From an uncultured Neomegalonema sp. (GTDB lineage: Bacteria; Pseudomonadota; Alphaproteobacteria; Rhodobacterales; Rhodobacteraceae), in contig CALGNW010000251.1 of NCBI GenBank assembly GCA_937958345.1, forward strand, positions 1 through 25,115: a DNA stretch of 25,115 bases, given 5' to 3'. The translations under genes were made by a program, and so were the position numbers. The notes beneath the pieces are model-generated. The model was not told where the DNA came from and made no database searches. It worked only from the letters and a program-made list of their open reading frames with translations. Each line of letters opens with the position of its first letter. Position 1 is the first letter of the stretch. Shown here in pieces: positions 1 to 7,715 of this stretch.

Positions 1-1013
1 AAATGGTCAGCGGGAAGAGGCCAGTTGATGCTGCAATGGCGGTGCTTCTCGAAGAGGTGTTCAATATTCCTGCGGAGCGGTTCGCAGGACTGCAAAGCAG
101 TTACGATTTGGCAAAGGCCCGCATCGAAGCGCAGCCAGACCCGAAGAGGGCAACACGCGCACACATCTATGGCGAGCTACCCGTGCCAGAAATGGCACGG
201 CGCGGCTGGATAGATGTTGATGACCCGCGCGACTCCGACTTGCTAGAAACGGAACTTTGCCGGTTCTTCAAAGTAAACCGTATCGAAGATGCTGGAATTT
301 TCACATTTGCCGCGAAGCAAACGGATGAAAGCGTCGAAGCAACCCCTGCTCAATTGGCTTGGCTTCATCGGGTGAAGATGATTGCCAGTGAAATGCTAAT
401 TGGCTCGTATTCGCCTCAGAACCTTGAGGCGGCGATATCTAAAATAAAAGTGTTGCGTTCCCATCCAGAACATATGGAACGTGTCCCAAGAATTTTGGCG
501 GAAGCTGGAATTCGTTTCGTTATTGTTGAGGCTCTTCCGGGCGCAAAAATTGATGGCGTGTGTTTTTGGCTCAACGAGCGGTGCCCTGTGATTGGCATGA
601 CGCTTCGTTTTGACAGGATTGACAACTTCCTCTTTGTTCTTCGCCATGAACTAGAGCACGTTCGTCGGCGCGACGGCCTTACGGCACCCGTGATCGACAT
701 TGAACTTGATGGAAGCACAGATTCCACCTTAGAGGTTCAAGAGCGTGAAGCGAATAAAGCCGCGCAAGAATTTTGCGTGCCGGAAAGAATGATGAGTGCG
801 TTCATCGCACGAAAAGCCCCCTATTTCTCAGAGCGCGATCTTCTTGGATTTGCAAAAACTCTGAAAGTGCATCCCGGTCTAGTTGCTGGTCAGCTTCAAA
901 GACGTACTGGTCAGTACAACAAATTTCGTAGCCACCTTGCTAAAGTTCGCGAGTTCGTAGTGCCAGCAGCCGAAGTTGATGGCTGGGGCGATATACATCC
1001 AATCGAGACATAG
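1..1013 (+). CDS. HTH/ImmA-IrrE family regulator-metallopeptidase (5' end outside window)
   Basis: Likely an XRE/HigA-type DNA-binding domain fused to an ImmA/IrrE-like zinc metallopeptidase; family members cleave or control a repressor or antitoxin. Numbering here runs from the first ATG in the window, base 3. Residues 2-40 (SGKRP..., AMAVLLEEVFNIPAERF, YDLAKARI) resemble the end of a HigA-type helix-turn-helix, so the gene probably begins upstream and that Met is internal. The peptidase motif is HELEH at residues 215-219, with a downstream EREAN (about 246-250) as likely third ligand. The stop is followed by an AGGAG Shine-Dalgarno for the next gene, so the two probably form one operon. Base composition is visibly more AT-rich than the cox region. 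No transmembrane segment is seen. The peptidase assignment is fairly secure; the target is unknown. Confidence 0.8.
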   Translation, partial: MVSGKRPVDAAMAVLLEEVFNIPAERFAGLQSSYDLAKARIEAQPDPKRATRAHIYGELPVPEMARRGWIDVDDPRDSDLLETELCRFFKVNRIEDAGIFTFAAKQTDESVEATPAQLAWLHRVKMIASEMLIGSYSPQNLEAAISKIKVLRSHPEHMERVPRILAEAGIRFVIVEALPGAKIDGVCFWLNERCPVIGMTLRFDRIDNFLFVLRHELEHVRRRDGLTAPVIDIELDGSTDSTLEVQEREANKAAQEFCVPERMMSAFIARKAPYFSERDLLGFAKTLKVHPGLVAGQLQRRTGQYNKFRSHLAKVREFVVPAAEVDGWGDIHPIET

Positions 1014-1022
1014 GAGCCAAAA

Positions 1023-1502
1023 TTGGCTGGTAATAAGAAACTTCAAAAGATGATCGCCCTCTACCGAGCGATGACTGGCGAAACTGAACTTGATCCTAAG
1101 AAAATCGCAGATTTTGCGGTCAAGAACGGCGTGGACGCGCCACAGCCTAAAGACCCGATGGAATTGCTGGCAAAGCAAATCAGCGTAGCTGCCCGTGAAG
1201 ACCTGCGTGTGGATGAAAAGACGGGCCGTCCATTCCGCGCTTACCACTCACTCCCTATCCAGCATTCTGATGGTCAAACTTCATTTGTGTTCATCGATAT
1301 AGATGATGCCACGCGGCCTCAGATGCACCGCTCACTCACGAAGCGCCGTGAGCAGATGGTGGGCGATGCAGTGCACCTCACCTACGACGCAGATCGCTGG
1401 AACTCTCAGAACTCGGATGAAGAGCCGATCCAAATGGAATTGGACTTCTCACTTGATGTGGAGTGGCGCAAGGCGACTGATGGAGAGGATGAAGCAGCCT
1501 AG
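1023..1502 (+). CDS. conserved hypothetical partner of the ImmA-type gene
   Basis: A 159-residue soluble acidic protein starting at TTG. This start is chosen because AGGAG lies about 6 bases upstream, overlapping the end of the preceding gene, and no better start exists. Recognisable blocks are an N-terminal helical part (KLQKMIALYRAMTGE), a central DEKTGRPFRAYHS, then FIDIDDA, RREQMVGDAVHLTYDADRWN and the C-terminal EEPIQMELDFSLDVEWRK. From memory this style of protein often follows HTH/ImmA genes in proteobacterial accessory regions, but I know of no defined function and assign none. It has no signal peptide, membrane segment or cysteine motif. Spacing of 9 bp from the upstream gene suggests co-expression. 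Its TAG stop overlaps the stop of the opposing gene within a CTAG palindrome. Confidence 0.75.
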   Translation: MAGNKKLQKMIALYRAMTGETELDPKKIADFAVKNGVDAPQPKDPMELLAKQISVAAREDLRVDEKTGRPFRAYHSLPIQHSDGQTSFVFIDIDDATRPQMHRSLTKRREQMVGDAVHLTYDADRWNSQNSDEEPIQMELDFSLDVEWRKATDGEDEAA

Positions 1503-1717
1503 TCGCCTTTTTTCCAGCGAGCCGTTGCTGCGGTGCGGGCAATCTCCGAGCGCTCTTCAGGCGAAAGGGATTTCGCCCGCGCTGCGCCGCCTTTTAGGCC
1601 ACCCTTGCGCGCACGAATTACCGTGGACGACTCCTCATCGGGAGAGCCACCCGTCGCGATATCCACAAGGGACGTGGCAAGCTGGTTGGCATCGCGCGGG
1701 CGTTTGGGGTTGGTCAT
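1499..1717 (-). CDS. small KGG-motif hypothetical protein
   Basis: A 72-residue basic protein beginning MTNPKRPRDANQLATSLVD and containing ARKGGLKGGAARAKSLSPEERSEIARTAATARWKK. The KGGxKGGxAR stretch and the lysine- and alanine-rich tail recall KGG-repeat and AT-hook-like small proteins, which suggests, but does not show, nucleic-acid binding. ATG at 1717 is preferred over an in-frame start 8 codons upstream: GAGGT sits 9 bases before it on the minus strand, and its ATG overlaps the TGA of the zinc-ribbon gene (ATGA). The two are therefore probably translationally coupled. It converges on the partner of the ImmA gene with overlapping stop codons. Function unknown. Confidence 0.65.
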   Translation of the reverse strand: MTNPKRPRDANQLATSLVDIATGGSPDEESSTVIRARKGGLKGGAARAKSLSPEERSEIARTAATARWKKGD

Positions 1718-1929
1718 TTTACTGCGACCTCGCAAACGCAACAGAAAATCTTATCGTCTTCATTACGTCCATCTCCCGACTCATATCGGAAGCCTTCAGA
1801 GACCCTTGAAACATAGGTCCCACTATTATTCTCGAACGCCCACCCGTCATTCTGCCATACACTACCGTCTCCGGCTGCGCCGCACTTAGGGCAAACAATC
1901 TGAATATCCCATCGGTCTTTTGCACTCAT
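1714..1929 (-). CDS. small zinc-ribbon hypothetical protein
   Basis: A 71-residue protein beginning MSAKDRWDIQIVCPKCGAAG and ending with FCCVCEVAVK. Two CxxC pairs (CPKC near residue 13 and CCVC near the C-terminus) flank an aromatic, polar middle (VWQNDGWAFENN, SEGFRYESG), the layout of a small zinc ribbon. ATG at 1929 is chosen by protein style; a GTG two codons upstream is also possible, and neither has a clear Shine-Dalgarno. The stop overlaps the start of the KGG-motif gene by ATGA. It may be a DNA- or RNA-binding accessory protein; the partner and role cannot be read from the sequence. Confidence 0.6.
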   Translation of the reverse strand: MSAKDRWDIQIVCPKCGAAGDGSVWQNDGWAFENNSGTYVSRVSEGFRYESGDGRNEDDKIFCCVCEVAVK

Positions 1930-2020
1930 AGTCACAACATGGCACGGCCCGGTGACGATTCCAAGGCCGTGTCAATCTGGTGGAATTTCAAACTGACCCA
2001 CTACCGCATTCACCAATCTC

Positions 2021-2049
2021 TTGCGCTCTGTCAATGTTTATGATATGTT
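2021..2049 (+). promoter_or_regulatory. candidate sigma-70-like promoter
   Basis: TTGCGC at 2021-2026 and TATGTT at 2044-2049 are separated by 17 bp, 34 bp upstream of the next start codon, in a locally AT-rich stretch. An overlapping TATGAT at 2039-2044 is an alternative -10 without a good -35. This is a pattern match only. Confidence 0.3.
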
Positions 2050-2073
2050 CCGTTTCGGATTGTATGCGGAACA
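2046..2073 (+). repeat. 7-bp inverted repeat in the 5' leader (operator or hairpin)
   Basis: TGTTCCG at 2046-2052 is mirrored by CGGAACA at 2067-2073 with a 14-base spacer. It overlaps the candidate -10 and ends immediately before the AGGGA Shine-Dalgarno (2074-2078) of the gene at 2083. It could be a repressor operator or an mRNA hairpin near the ribosome binding site. Confidence 0.35.
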
Positions 2074-2082
2074 GGGATTGAA

Positions 2083-2778
2083 ATGGACTGGCAGAGCGCG
2101 TTGGACCGGTATCAGAGAGACTTGCTGTGGATTGCCACGGCGATGTTCGTGATGATCGGGTCGGACGGCAAAACGCCGGTTCCGACGGTGCGGCGCAGCG
2201 TGCGGGGAGCGGTTTTGCTGATCCTGCGTCCCGCCGAGGCGGCGTTGCGCCGGTTGATTGTCGTCAAAGCGTTTCTGATGCGGCAGGGCGGGTATGTGCC
2301 GAAAGCGGCCCGCAAACGCGCCGCGCCGGATCGCCCGATCCCGCGCGGTAACGGCGCAAACCGCGTGCCGCCCTTTGCGTTGTTTGATCCGCGCAAGCCG
2401 TTTTCATCCAACAAAAAGCGTCGGGGGCGGCGCGGACCGCCACCCCGTATTTCGGGGTTCGGTGACGGCAGTTGGCGTGCCCATGATGCGCCCGCCGCCG
2501 CGGCGATCGGCCCTGATGATGCGCTGAATGCTGCCGGTCTGTGCGGGCGGCTGTTGGCGCTGCGCCGTGCGCTGGATGATCTGGAGGGGCAGGCCCGCCG
2601 GATGATGCGGATGCAGGCGCGCCGCCGCGAGGCGGGTGAAAGCTTTGCCCGAACCGAACCGATCCGGCGCGGATTTCCACCGGGACATCGCGCGCGCAGG
2701 CGTCATGCGGTCGATGATGTTTTGCGCGATTGCAGTATCTGGGCACGGCGGGCCGAGGCCGCACCGGATACATCCTGA
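2083..2778 (+). CDS. basic conserved hypothetical protein with RRGFPPGHR C-terminal motif
   Basis: A 231-residue, arginine- and alanine-rich protein whose start has AGGGA 5 bases upstream. Visible blocks are an N-terminal hydrophobic-amphipathic helix (LLWIATAMFVMIGSDG), VRRSVRGAVLLILRPAEAALRRLIVV, a proline- and arginine-rich middle containing PPFALFDPRKPF and KKRRGRRGPPPR, a charged helix (residues about 165-195), and a C-terminal block IRRGFPPGHRARRRHAVDDVLRDC. I recall similar FALFDPR / LRPAE proteins as uncharacterised in alphaproteobacteria; no enzyme motif is visible. The final block is matched by the fragment at the right edge of the window (PLRAGLPPGYR, VDIILRDCHWIA), so the two are probably family members. 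It converges on the diguanylate cyclase gene. The function is not recognised. Confidence 0.65.
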   Translation: MDWQSALDRYQRDLLWIATAMFVMIGSDGKTPVPTVRRSVRGAVLLILRPAEAALRRLIVVKAFLMRQGGYVPKAARKRAAPDRPIPRGNGANRVPPFALFDPRKPFSSNKKRRGRRGPPPRISGFGDGSWRAHDAPAAAAIGPDDALNAAGLCGRLLALRRALDDLEGQARRMMRMQARRREAGESFARTEPIRRGFPPGHRARRRHAVDDVLRDCSIWARRAEAAPDTS

Positions 2779-2815
2779 CGCTTTGATCACCCCCTAAGAT
2801 TTTGCACCCCCGAAA

Positions 2816-2848
2816 CGCGGTTCCGCGACGGCGGACCTGCGCCCGCCG
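2816..2848. terminator. GC-rich stem-loops between convergent genes
   Basis: CGCGG/CCGCG around 2816-2827 and CGGCGG/CCGCCG at 2829-2834 and 2843-2848 can form adjacent hairpins in the 96-bp gap between two convergent genes. There is no T-run, so intrinsic termination is doubtful. Confidence 0.2.
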
Positions 2849-2874
2849 GTGATCCCGCGTGAGGGCAGGGCGAT

Positions 2875-4449
2875 TCAGGCCGAGACGGTTTTCAACGTGC
2901 CCAGAACAACGCGGTTTTTGCCGTTATCCTTGGCCTCGTAAAGCGCCTCGTCCGCGACCTTCAAAAGACCGAGCGGTGTGATGCCGCATACCGGATACAT
3001 CGCAACGCCCACCGAGATTGTGATATTCGGCAATGCCTTTTCGCCGTAGCGGATCACCTGCTGTTCGATCTCGCTGCGCAGCAGTTCGGCCTTTTGCATT
3101 GTTTGCTCGCAGGTGGCATCGGGCAGCAGAATCGAAAACTCCTCGCCGCCGAAACGCGAGACGACCTCGCCGTCGTTGAACAGCGCCTCCATCCGTTCGG
3201 CAATGGTCCGCAGCACAATGTCGCCCGCATCGTGGCCGTGATTGTCGTTGAACATTTTGAAGTTGTCGGCATCAATCGAAATCAGACCGATGGTGTGGTT
3301 ATACCGCTCGGCGCGGCTGATCTCCGTCCGGCAGCTTTCGAGGAAAAACCGGCGATTATAAAGGCCGGTCAGCGGATCTTTGGTCGACTGATCGCGCAGT
3401 TCGTCGCGCAGTTTGACATTCGCGATCGCAAGGCTGATCTGTTCGGAACACTGGATGGCAAAGCGGTGAACGCTTTCGTCAAAGGTCGCAAGCTGGTGCT
3501 GTTTGGCCTCGTCGTCGCGGTCAAAACGGATATGAAGCAACCCGACCGTATCGCCATGGGCAATGATCGGCACGCAGATATAGCGGGTTTTCGTGTCATC
3601 GCCGGGCAAATCACTGACGTGATTACAGGCGAAGTTGACCGCGCCCGCGCCGAATTTATACATCCGCCCGCGCCGCAGGGCCCAGCAATCATCCGGCTGG
3701 ATATGCGCCTTTATTCCCGGCGAGCTCCATGAACACGATCCGTCGAGAACATCGCGCGAGTTGCTGTAGATATAAAGTTCGCCCGACGATCCCGCGAACA
3801 GTTTCTGCATAAACCGGCTGATGACGTCGAACAGTTCTTCGAGCGACTTGCAGCTTTGCAGCCACTCGCCCAGTTCGGACAGCATCCGCGCCTCGTGCTT
3901 TCGCGCGCGTTCGTGATCAAGGGACTCGCTGGCCGCAGCCTCGGCCTTTTCCGCCTTTTGCTTTGCCTGCGCAAGCTCGCCTTCTTTGCGGCGGGCATCG
4001 GTCACGTCGGTATAAGAGACAACAAATCCGCCCTGAACCATCGGCCTTCCGGTCGTCGCGACCACCCGGCCCGAGGGCAGTTTGCGGTCGGCGGTAAAGG
4101 GTTGCCGCCGTTGAAAGCAGTCCTCTGCCGTCTCCAGAACATGGCCGACGAATTCGCCCCGCCGCCCCGCAAGCGAGAGAAATTCGTGCCGCGTCATGCC
4201 GACATAAATATCGGTCGAGTTCATCTCGAGCACGTCGATGATGCGCCGGTTGAAGAGAACGCATTTGGCATCCTCGGACCAGACGATCACGCCCTGCTCG
4301 ATCGATTCGATGATTTGCAGTGTGGCATTGGCATCGCCCGATGCAGCGACCATCTTTTCGGTGCGGTTTGCCGGTTCGGCAATCCTCAATGCCGATACCG
4401 GCTCGAGTTCAAGCGCCCCTGAACGCATTCTGCTGTCTGTCCCCGACAT
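2875..4449 (-). CDS. PAS-GAF-GGDEF diguanylate cyclase
   Basis: A predicted cytoplasmic diguanylate cyclase of 524 residues that would make c-di-GMP from two GTP. Domain order: PAS-like fold (about 44-150; GVIVWSEDAKCVLFNRR, FVVSYTDVTDARR), a charged coiled coil (about 150-190), a GAF-like domain (about 195-345; ICVPIIAHGDTVGLLHIRF), then GGDEF (about 355-515) with DPLTGLYNRR at 358-367, IDADNFKMFND at 392-402, the active-site GGEEF at 434-438, and DEALYEAKDNGKNR near the end. The RxxD inhibitory site expected at 425-428 reads NDGE, so classical product inhibition looks absent. There is no transmembrane segment, so sensing is probably of a cytosolic ligand. The ATG at 4449 has GGGAGG 6 bases upstream. 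It diverges from the secreted-protein gene. Confidence 0.92.
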   Translation of the reverse strand: MSGTDSRMRSGALELEPVSALRIAEPANRTEKMVAASGDANATLQIIESIEQGVIVWSEDAKCVLFNRRIIDVLEMNSTDIYVGMTRHEFLSLAGRRGEFVGHVLETAEDCFQRRQPFTADRKLPSGRVVATTGRPMVQGGFVVSYTDVTDARRKEGELAQAKQKAEKAEAAASESLDHERARKHEARMLSELGEWLQSCKSLEELFDVISRFMQKLFAGSSGELYIYSNSRDVLDGSCSWSSPGIKAHIQPDDCWALRRGRMYKFGAGAVNFACNHVSDLPGDDTKTRYICVPIIAHGDTVGLLHIRFDRDDEAKQHQLATFDESVHRFAIQCSEQISLAIANVKLRDELRDQSTKDPLTGLYNRRFFLESCRTEISRAERYNHTIGLISIDADNFKMFNDNHGHDAGDIVLRTIAERMEALFNDGEVVSRFGGEEFSILLPDATCEQTMQKAELLRSEIEQQVIRYGEKALPNITISVGVAMYPVCGITPLGLLKVADEALYEAKDNGKNRVVLGTLKTVSA

Positions 4450-4505
4450 GGTCGCCTCCCGTTTTCCCCGTACAGTGAGTATCGTTCGACAGCGTTAGCC
4501 GATCC

Positions 4506-4534
4506 TTGAGAACGGAGAATTTAGTGTTTCGTAT
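4506..4534 (+). promoter_or_regulatory. candidate promoter for the secreted DUF11-like gene
   Basis: TTGAGA at 4506-4511 and TCGTAT at 4529-4534 with a 17-bp spacer, in an AT-rich patch of the 182-bp gap between divergent genes. The -10 is weak. No clear promoter was seen for the opposite strand. Confidence 0.28.
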
Positions 4535-4631
4535 TCGCGTAAAATCCGGCTGTTTCGGGCGCGGCGTGTTTCCGCATTGAAATCACGTTCCTATCGTTGC
4601 CGCGATGCGCCGTCCCGCCTATGGTCGGCGG

Positions 4632-7600
4632 ATGAACCGGCTCCCCCCAGTCCTTGTGCTGATCACATTTGCAACCGCCGCCCAAGCCCAGACGGTGAAC
4701 GCACCGCTGACCGTGGAAATGGGCGCGCCCGTTCCGCTGGCCGGAGCCGCCCCGCCGGATGCCGCCCGCGCAGGGGACCGGTATCTGCTGTCGTTCTCGG
4801 TCCGCAACCGGATGGCCGATCCTTTGCGGCTGCGGCGTATCGCCTTTCGGTTGCCCGAGGGTGTCGAACTGATCGCGCCCGATGCGGACGGTATTGATAA
4901 CGACCGTGACGGCTCGATCGACGAGGGCGATGAGGGTTTCAGCCGGGTCGAGGATGCGACAAGCGCATGGCGGATCGAGGAAACCGTGGAGCCGCTGTCG
5001 CCCGGCGGATCATTCGAGCGGGCGGTTGTTGTTGGCATTGCCGAAACAGCTCAGGCCGGCTCGCGATTCGACGTTGATGTGATCGCCGCCGGTTCCGTGG
5101 CCGAGGCAACCGTAAGGGACGAGCGCGCTGCTGCGTTTGTACTCGCCCCGCCGGTTCTGACGGTCACGCTGGACGGTAAAACACAAGCCGGTTCGTATGC
5201 GGCGGATGAAACGCCCGGCCTGCGCGCGGTGGCGACATTGCCGAGCGGGCACATGACCGGTTTCGGCCTGACCATAAAGGGCTCGCCCGCGATTGACGGA
5301 TATGACGATGTGCGCGCGGTCACGGGAGAGGGCGTTTTGTGCGACGCCTCTGAACCGCCGGTTCGCGAGGGACGCTCGCTCAGCGCGGATTTCGGGTTGT
5401 GCAAGGTGGTGCGCGGCTCGCCGGAGGCCGAACGGTTTGTTGCGCTAGAAGCCGGTTTGCGTTTGCGCGACGCCGAACCCTTTGCGGGAGCGGCGGTTAT
5501 CGAAGCGCATCGCGCGGCCAGACTTGCCGGCGCAATGACCCAAGCCGGTGAAATGTGGGGCGAGCCGGTGACGGTATCGGCGGTTCTCGACGGACCATTG
5601 ACCGGCGCACGGTTGCTCTCGGTTTCCGATCAGCCGGTTGACGGAGGCGATGCGGTCCGTGCCACGTTCCGGATTGTGAACCGCGGCAACAATCCTGCCC
5701 GCGACGCCCGTTTGATCGTTGATGGCGACGGCGTGTTTGCGTGCGACAGCTTTGTTGTCGACGATGACAAGAAAGGCGCTGATCTGTGTGACGGCGGATT
5801 CGCGCTGGGCGATATGGCCGCCGGAACGCAGCGCGATGTGGCGGTCGGCGCAAGCCTGCGCGATGATGCGATGATCGAGGGCGAGCTTGCGCTGCGGCTG
5901 TCGATGAGCGCGACGGATCATAGCACGATCATGTTTCCGCCTGCGGTCTTGAATCGCCGCTTGCCCAGACCGCCGGTTCTTTCGGTTGCGCCAACGGGGG
6001 AATGGCAGACCACGAATGACCTGATGACAGCACGAATTGGCGACAGCCATACCGTCGTCATCTCGGGTTCGTTGCCGGAGGGACGGTATCCCGCGCGGAT
6101 AAATCTTTTGTCGCGGGTTGTTGATGCACAGACCGGCGACCCGATTTCACCCGCCCCGTTGCGGGTCGAAAGCTTTGATGCAGCATCGAGAGGCGAAGCG
6201 ACATTCGAGAACGACAGTCCCTTGCTTGCAGCGCAGACGGTTGACGGGTGGACCGTGGTTTCTCTGCCGCTCGGAATTGTCTCCGTTCCGGTTGCCAATG
6301 CCGCCAATGCCCCCGGTTTCAAAGGCAGTGCGAAGCTGGCCTTGCGGGATTTGCCGGAGATCGAAGTCGGTCGGCTGATCGAAATTGCCGCTGTTCTCGA
6401 ACTCTATGGCGATGTCGAAGTCCGGTCGGAAGATTTTGCGGAAATCGTGATTGCCGAACCGGCACTTGATCTGACCGTCCGCTCGCCCGACGAGGACCGG
6501 ACAATCGATCTGCACGATACCGCATCCGTTGCAGTGCTGACGTGCAATCGCGGTAATTCCGGCGCGGAAGCCCTGATTCTCACGGTTCGCTTGCCGAATG
6601 GTTTGTTGCTCGACCCCTCGGTCCCGTCCGTTGTCCGGATGATTGCTGCCGAGCGGGCGGACGATATCGAAACTCTGTTTTCGGAGGCGGTCGAAGTTGT
6701 CGAGCCTGCAGGCAGTCCGCATTTCGATGCGGGCGAGAATGTGCTGCGCGGTGCGCTTTCGCCGGACCGGACACTCGGACCCGATATGTGCCTTGCGCTG
6801 GTCTTTCAGGTGCGCCGGTCCGACGCCTTTATCCCAAACACACCGACGGCAACCATCACCGCAAATGTCGAACCGTTTACAGGCCGAGCCGGAGCGCGCG
6901 CGCGCGTCTATGCCGGTGTGGGCCGCGGCGAGATCCGATTTGAGTTGCCGCCCGTTCTGTTCGGTCCGGTGTCTGACCGTGTGCTTTCCACGAACGGAAA
7001 TATTGCCCACGAGGTCTCGCTCGAAATACCCGAAGCGGCCGGAGAGCAGCGCGTCGATATCTCGGCGGAAAGCAGTACGGGGCTTGATTGGACAATACTC
7101 AGACTGGCAGAGAACGGAGCGGCCTTGCCATGGCGCGACGGGACCGTTTTGTCAGGGGGCGAAATTGTGACTTTCAGACTGGAAGCGCCGGGGCCCGATT
7201 CCGCCCCGCTGGGATGGATCGATACGACGCTGGTCCGTGCGCTCGCATTCTCGGAAGCCGGAACACCGGTTGCGGTTGATACGCGATTGATCACCCGCCG
7301 GGGGGAGGCACCCGGAGGACGGATAGAGGTGAGCAAGACGATGGCGCTCGATAGCGATTGTGACGGCAATCTGGATGACGAGCGTATTCAGGATGCTCTG
7401 TTCGAGCCGGTAAAGGATGCTTCGCCCGGCGATTGTGTGAACTTCCGCATCGCGTTCAAACATTCGGGCGAAAAAAGCATGGAGCGTATTGTCGTGCGTG
7501 ATCGCGTCCCCGAGGGCACGGAACTGCGCCCCGATGCGGTCGAAATTCTGCGCGAGCCGGATGGCTTGCACGATACCGATATTGTCACACCCCTGAACAG

Positions 7601-7694
7601 CACCCGCGATGTCGTTTGGACGTTCGAGGGGCTGTTCGAACCCGGTGCGGAAGGTGAAGTCAGTTACGCCGTCAAACTCCAAGAGCCGGAATAG
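4632..7694 (+). CDS. secreted multidomain DUF11/Ig-like protein with calcium-type loops
   Basis: A 1020-residue exported protein built mostly of beta-sandwich repeats. The ATG at 4632 gives a compact signal peptide (MNRLPPVLVLITFATAAQA, cleavage after AQA); an in-frame ATG at 4605 would add nine residues and has no better ribosome site. Residues about 83-103 hold a DxDxDG-type acidic loop (ADGIDNDRDGSIDEGDE). Several following domains share DUF11-like phrases (VRATFRIVNRGNNPARDARL, VLTCNRGNSGAEALIL). The last about 120 residues begin VSKTMALDSDCDGNLDD, then SPGDCVNFRIAFKHSGEKSM and VVRDRVPEGTEL, a typical DUF11 closing domain with two cysteines. There is no sortase signal, autotransporter barrel, anchor or type I secretion nonapeptide cluster, so it is probably periplasmic or released. 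The small secreted gene at 22328 is homologous to its C-terminal domain. Biochemical role unknown. Confidence 0.85.
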   Translation: MNRLPPVLVLITFATAAQAQTVNAPLTVEMGAPVPLAGAAPPDAARAGDRYLLSFSVRNRMADPLRLRRIAFRLPEGVELIAPDADGIDNDRDGSIDEGDEGFSRVEDATSAWRIEETVEPLSPGGSFERAVVVGIAETAQAGSRFDVDVIAAGSVAEATVRDERAAAFVLAPPVLTVTLDGKTQAGSYAADETPGLRAVATLPSGHMTGFGLTIKGSPAIDGYDDVRAVTGEGVLCDASEPPVREGRSLSADFGLCKVVRGSPEAERFVALEAGLRLRDAEPFAGAAVIEAHRAARLAGAMTQAGEMWGEPVTVSAVLDGPLTGARLLSVSDQPVDGGDAVRATFRIVNRGNNPARDARLIVDGDGVFACDSFVVDDDKKGADLCDGGFALGDMAAGTQRDVAVGASLRDDAMIEGELALRLSMSATDHSTIMFPPAVLNRRLPRPPVLSVAPTGEWQTTNDLMTARIGDSHTVVISGSLPEGRYPARINLLSRVVDAQTGDPISPAPLRVESFDAASRGEATFENDSPLLAAQTVDGWTVVSLPLGIVSVPVANAANAPGFKGSAKLALRDLPEIEVGRLIEIAAVLELYGDVEVRSEDFAEIVIAEPALDLTVRSPDEDRTIDLHDTASVAVLTCNRGNSGAEALILTVRLPNGLLLDPSVPSVVRMIAAERADDIETLFSEAVEVVEPAGSPHFDAGENVLRGALSPDRTLGPDMCLALVFQVRRSDAFIPNTPTATITANVEPFTGRAGARARVYAGVGRGEIRFELPPVLFGPVSDRVLSTNGNIAHEVSLEIPEAAGEQRVDISAESSTGLDWTILRLAENGAALPWRDGTVLSGGEIVTFRLEAPGPDSAPLGWIDTTLVRALAFSEAGTPVAVDTRLITRRGEAPGGRIEVSKTMALDSDCDGNLDDERIQDALFEPVKDASPGDCVNFRIAFKHSGEKSMERIVVRDRVPEGTELRPDAVEILREPDGLHDTDIVTPLNSTRDVVWTFEGLFEPGAEGEVSYAVKLQEPE

Positions 7695-7715
7695 CGATAA
7701 GCAGGCGGTGCAGCA

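Noticed and set aside
3094..4422. Plus-strand open frames opposite the diguanylate cyclase
   Set aside because: Mirror frames of a gene with intact GGEEF, PAS and GAF features.
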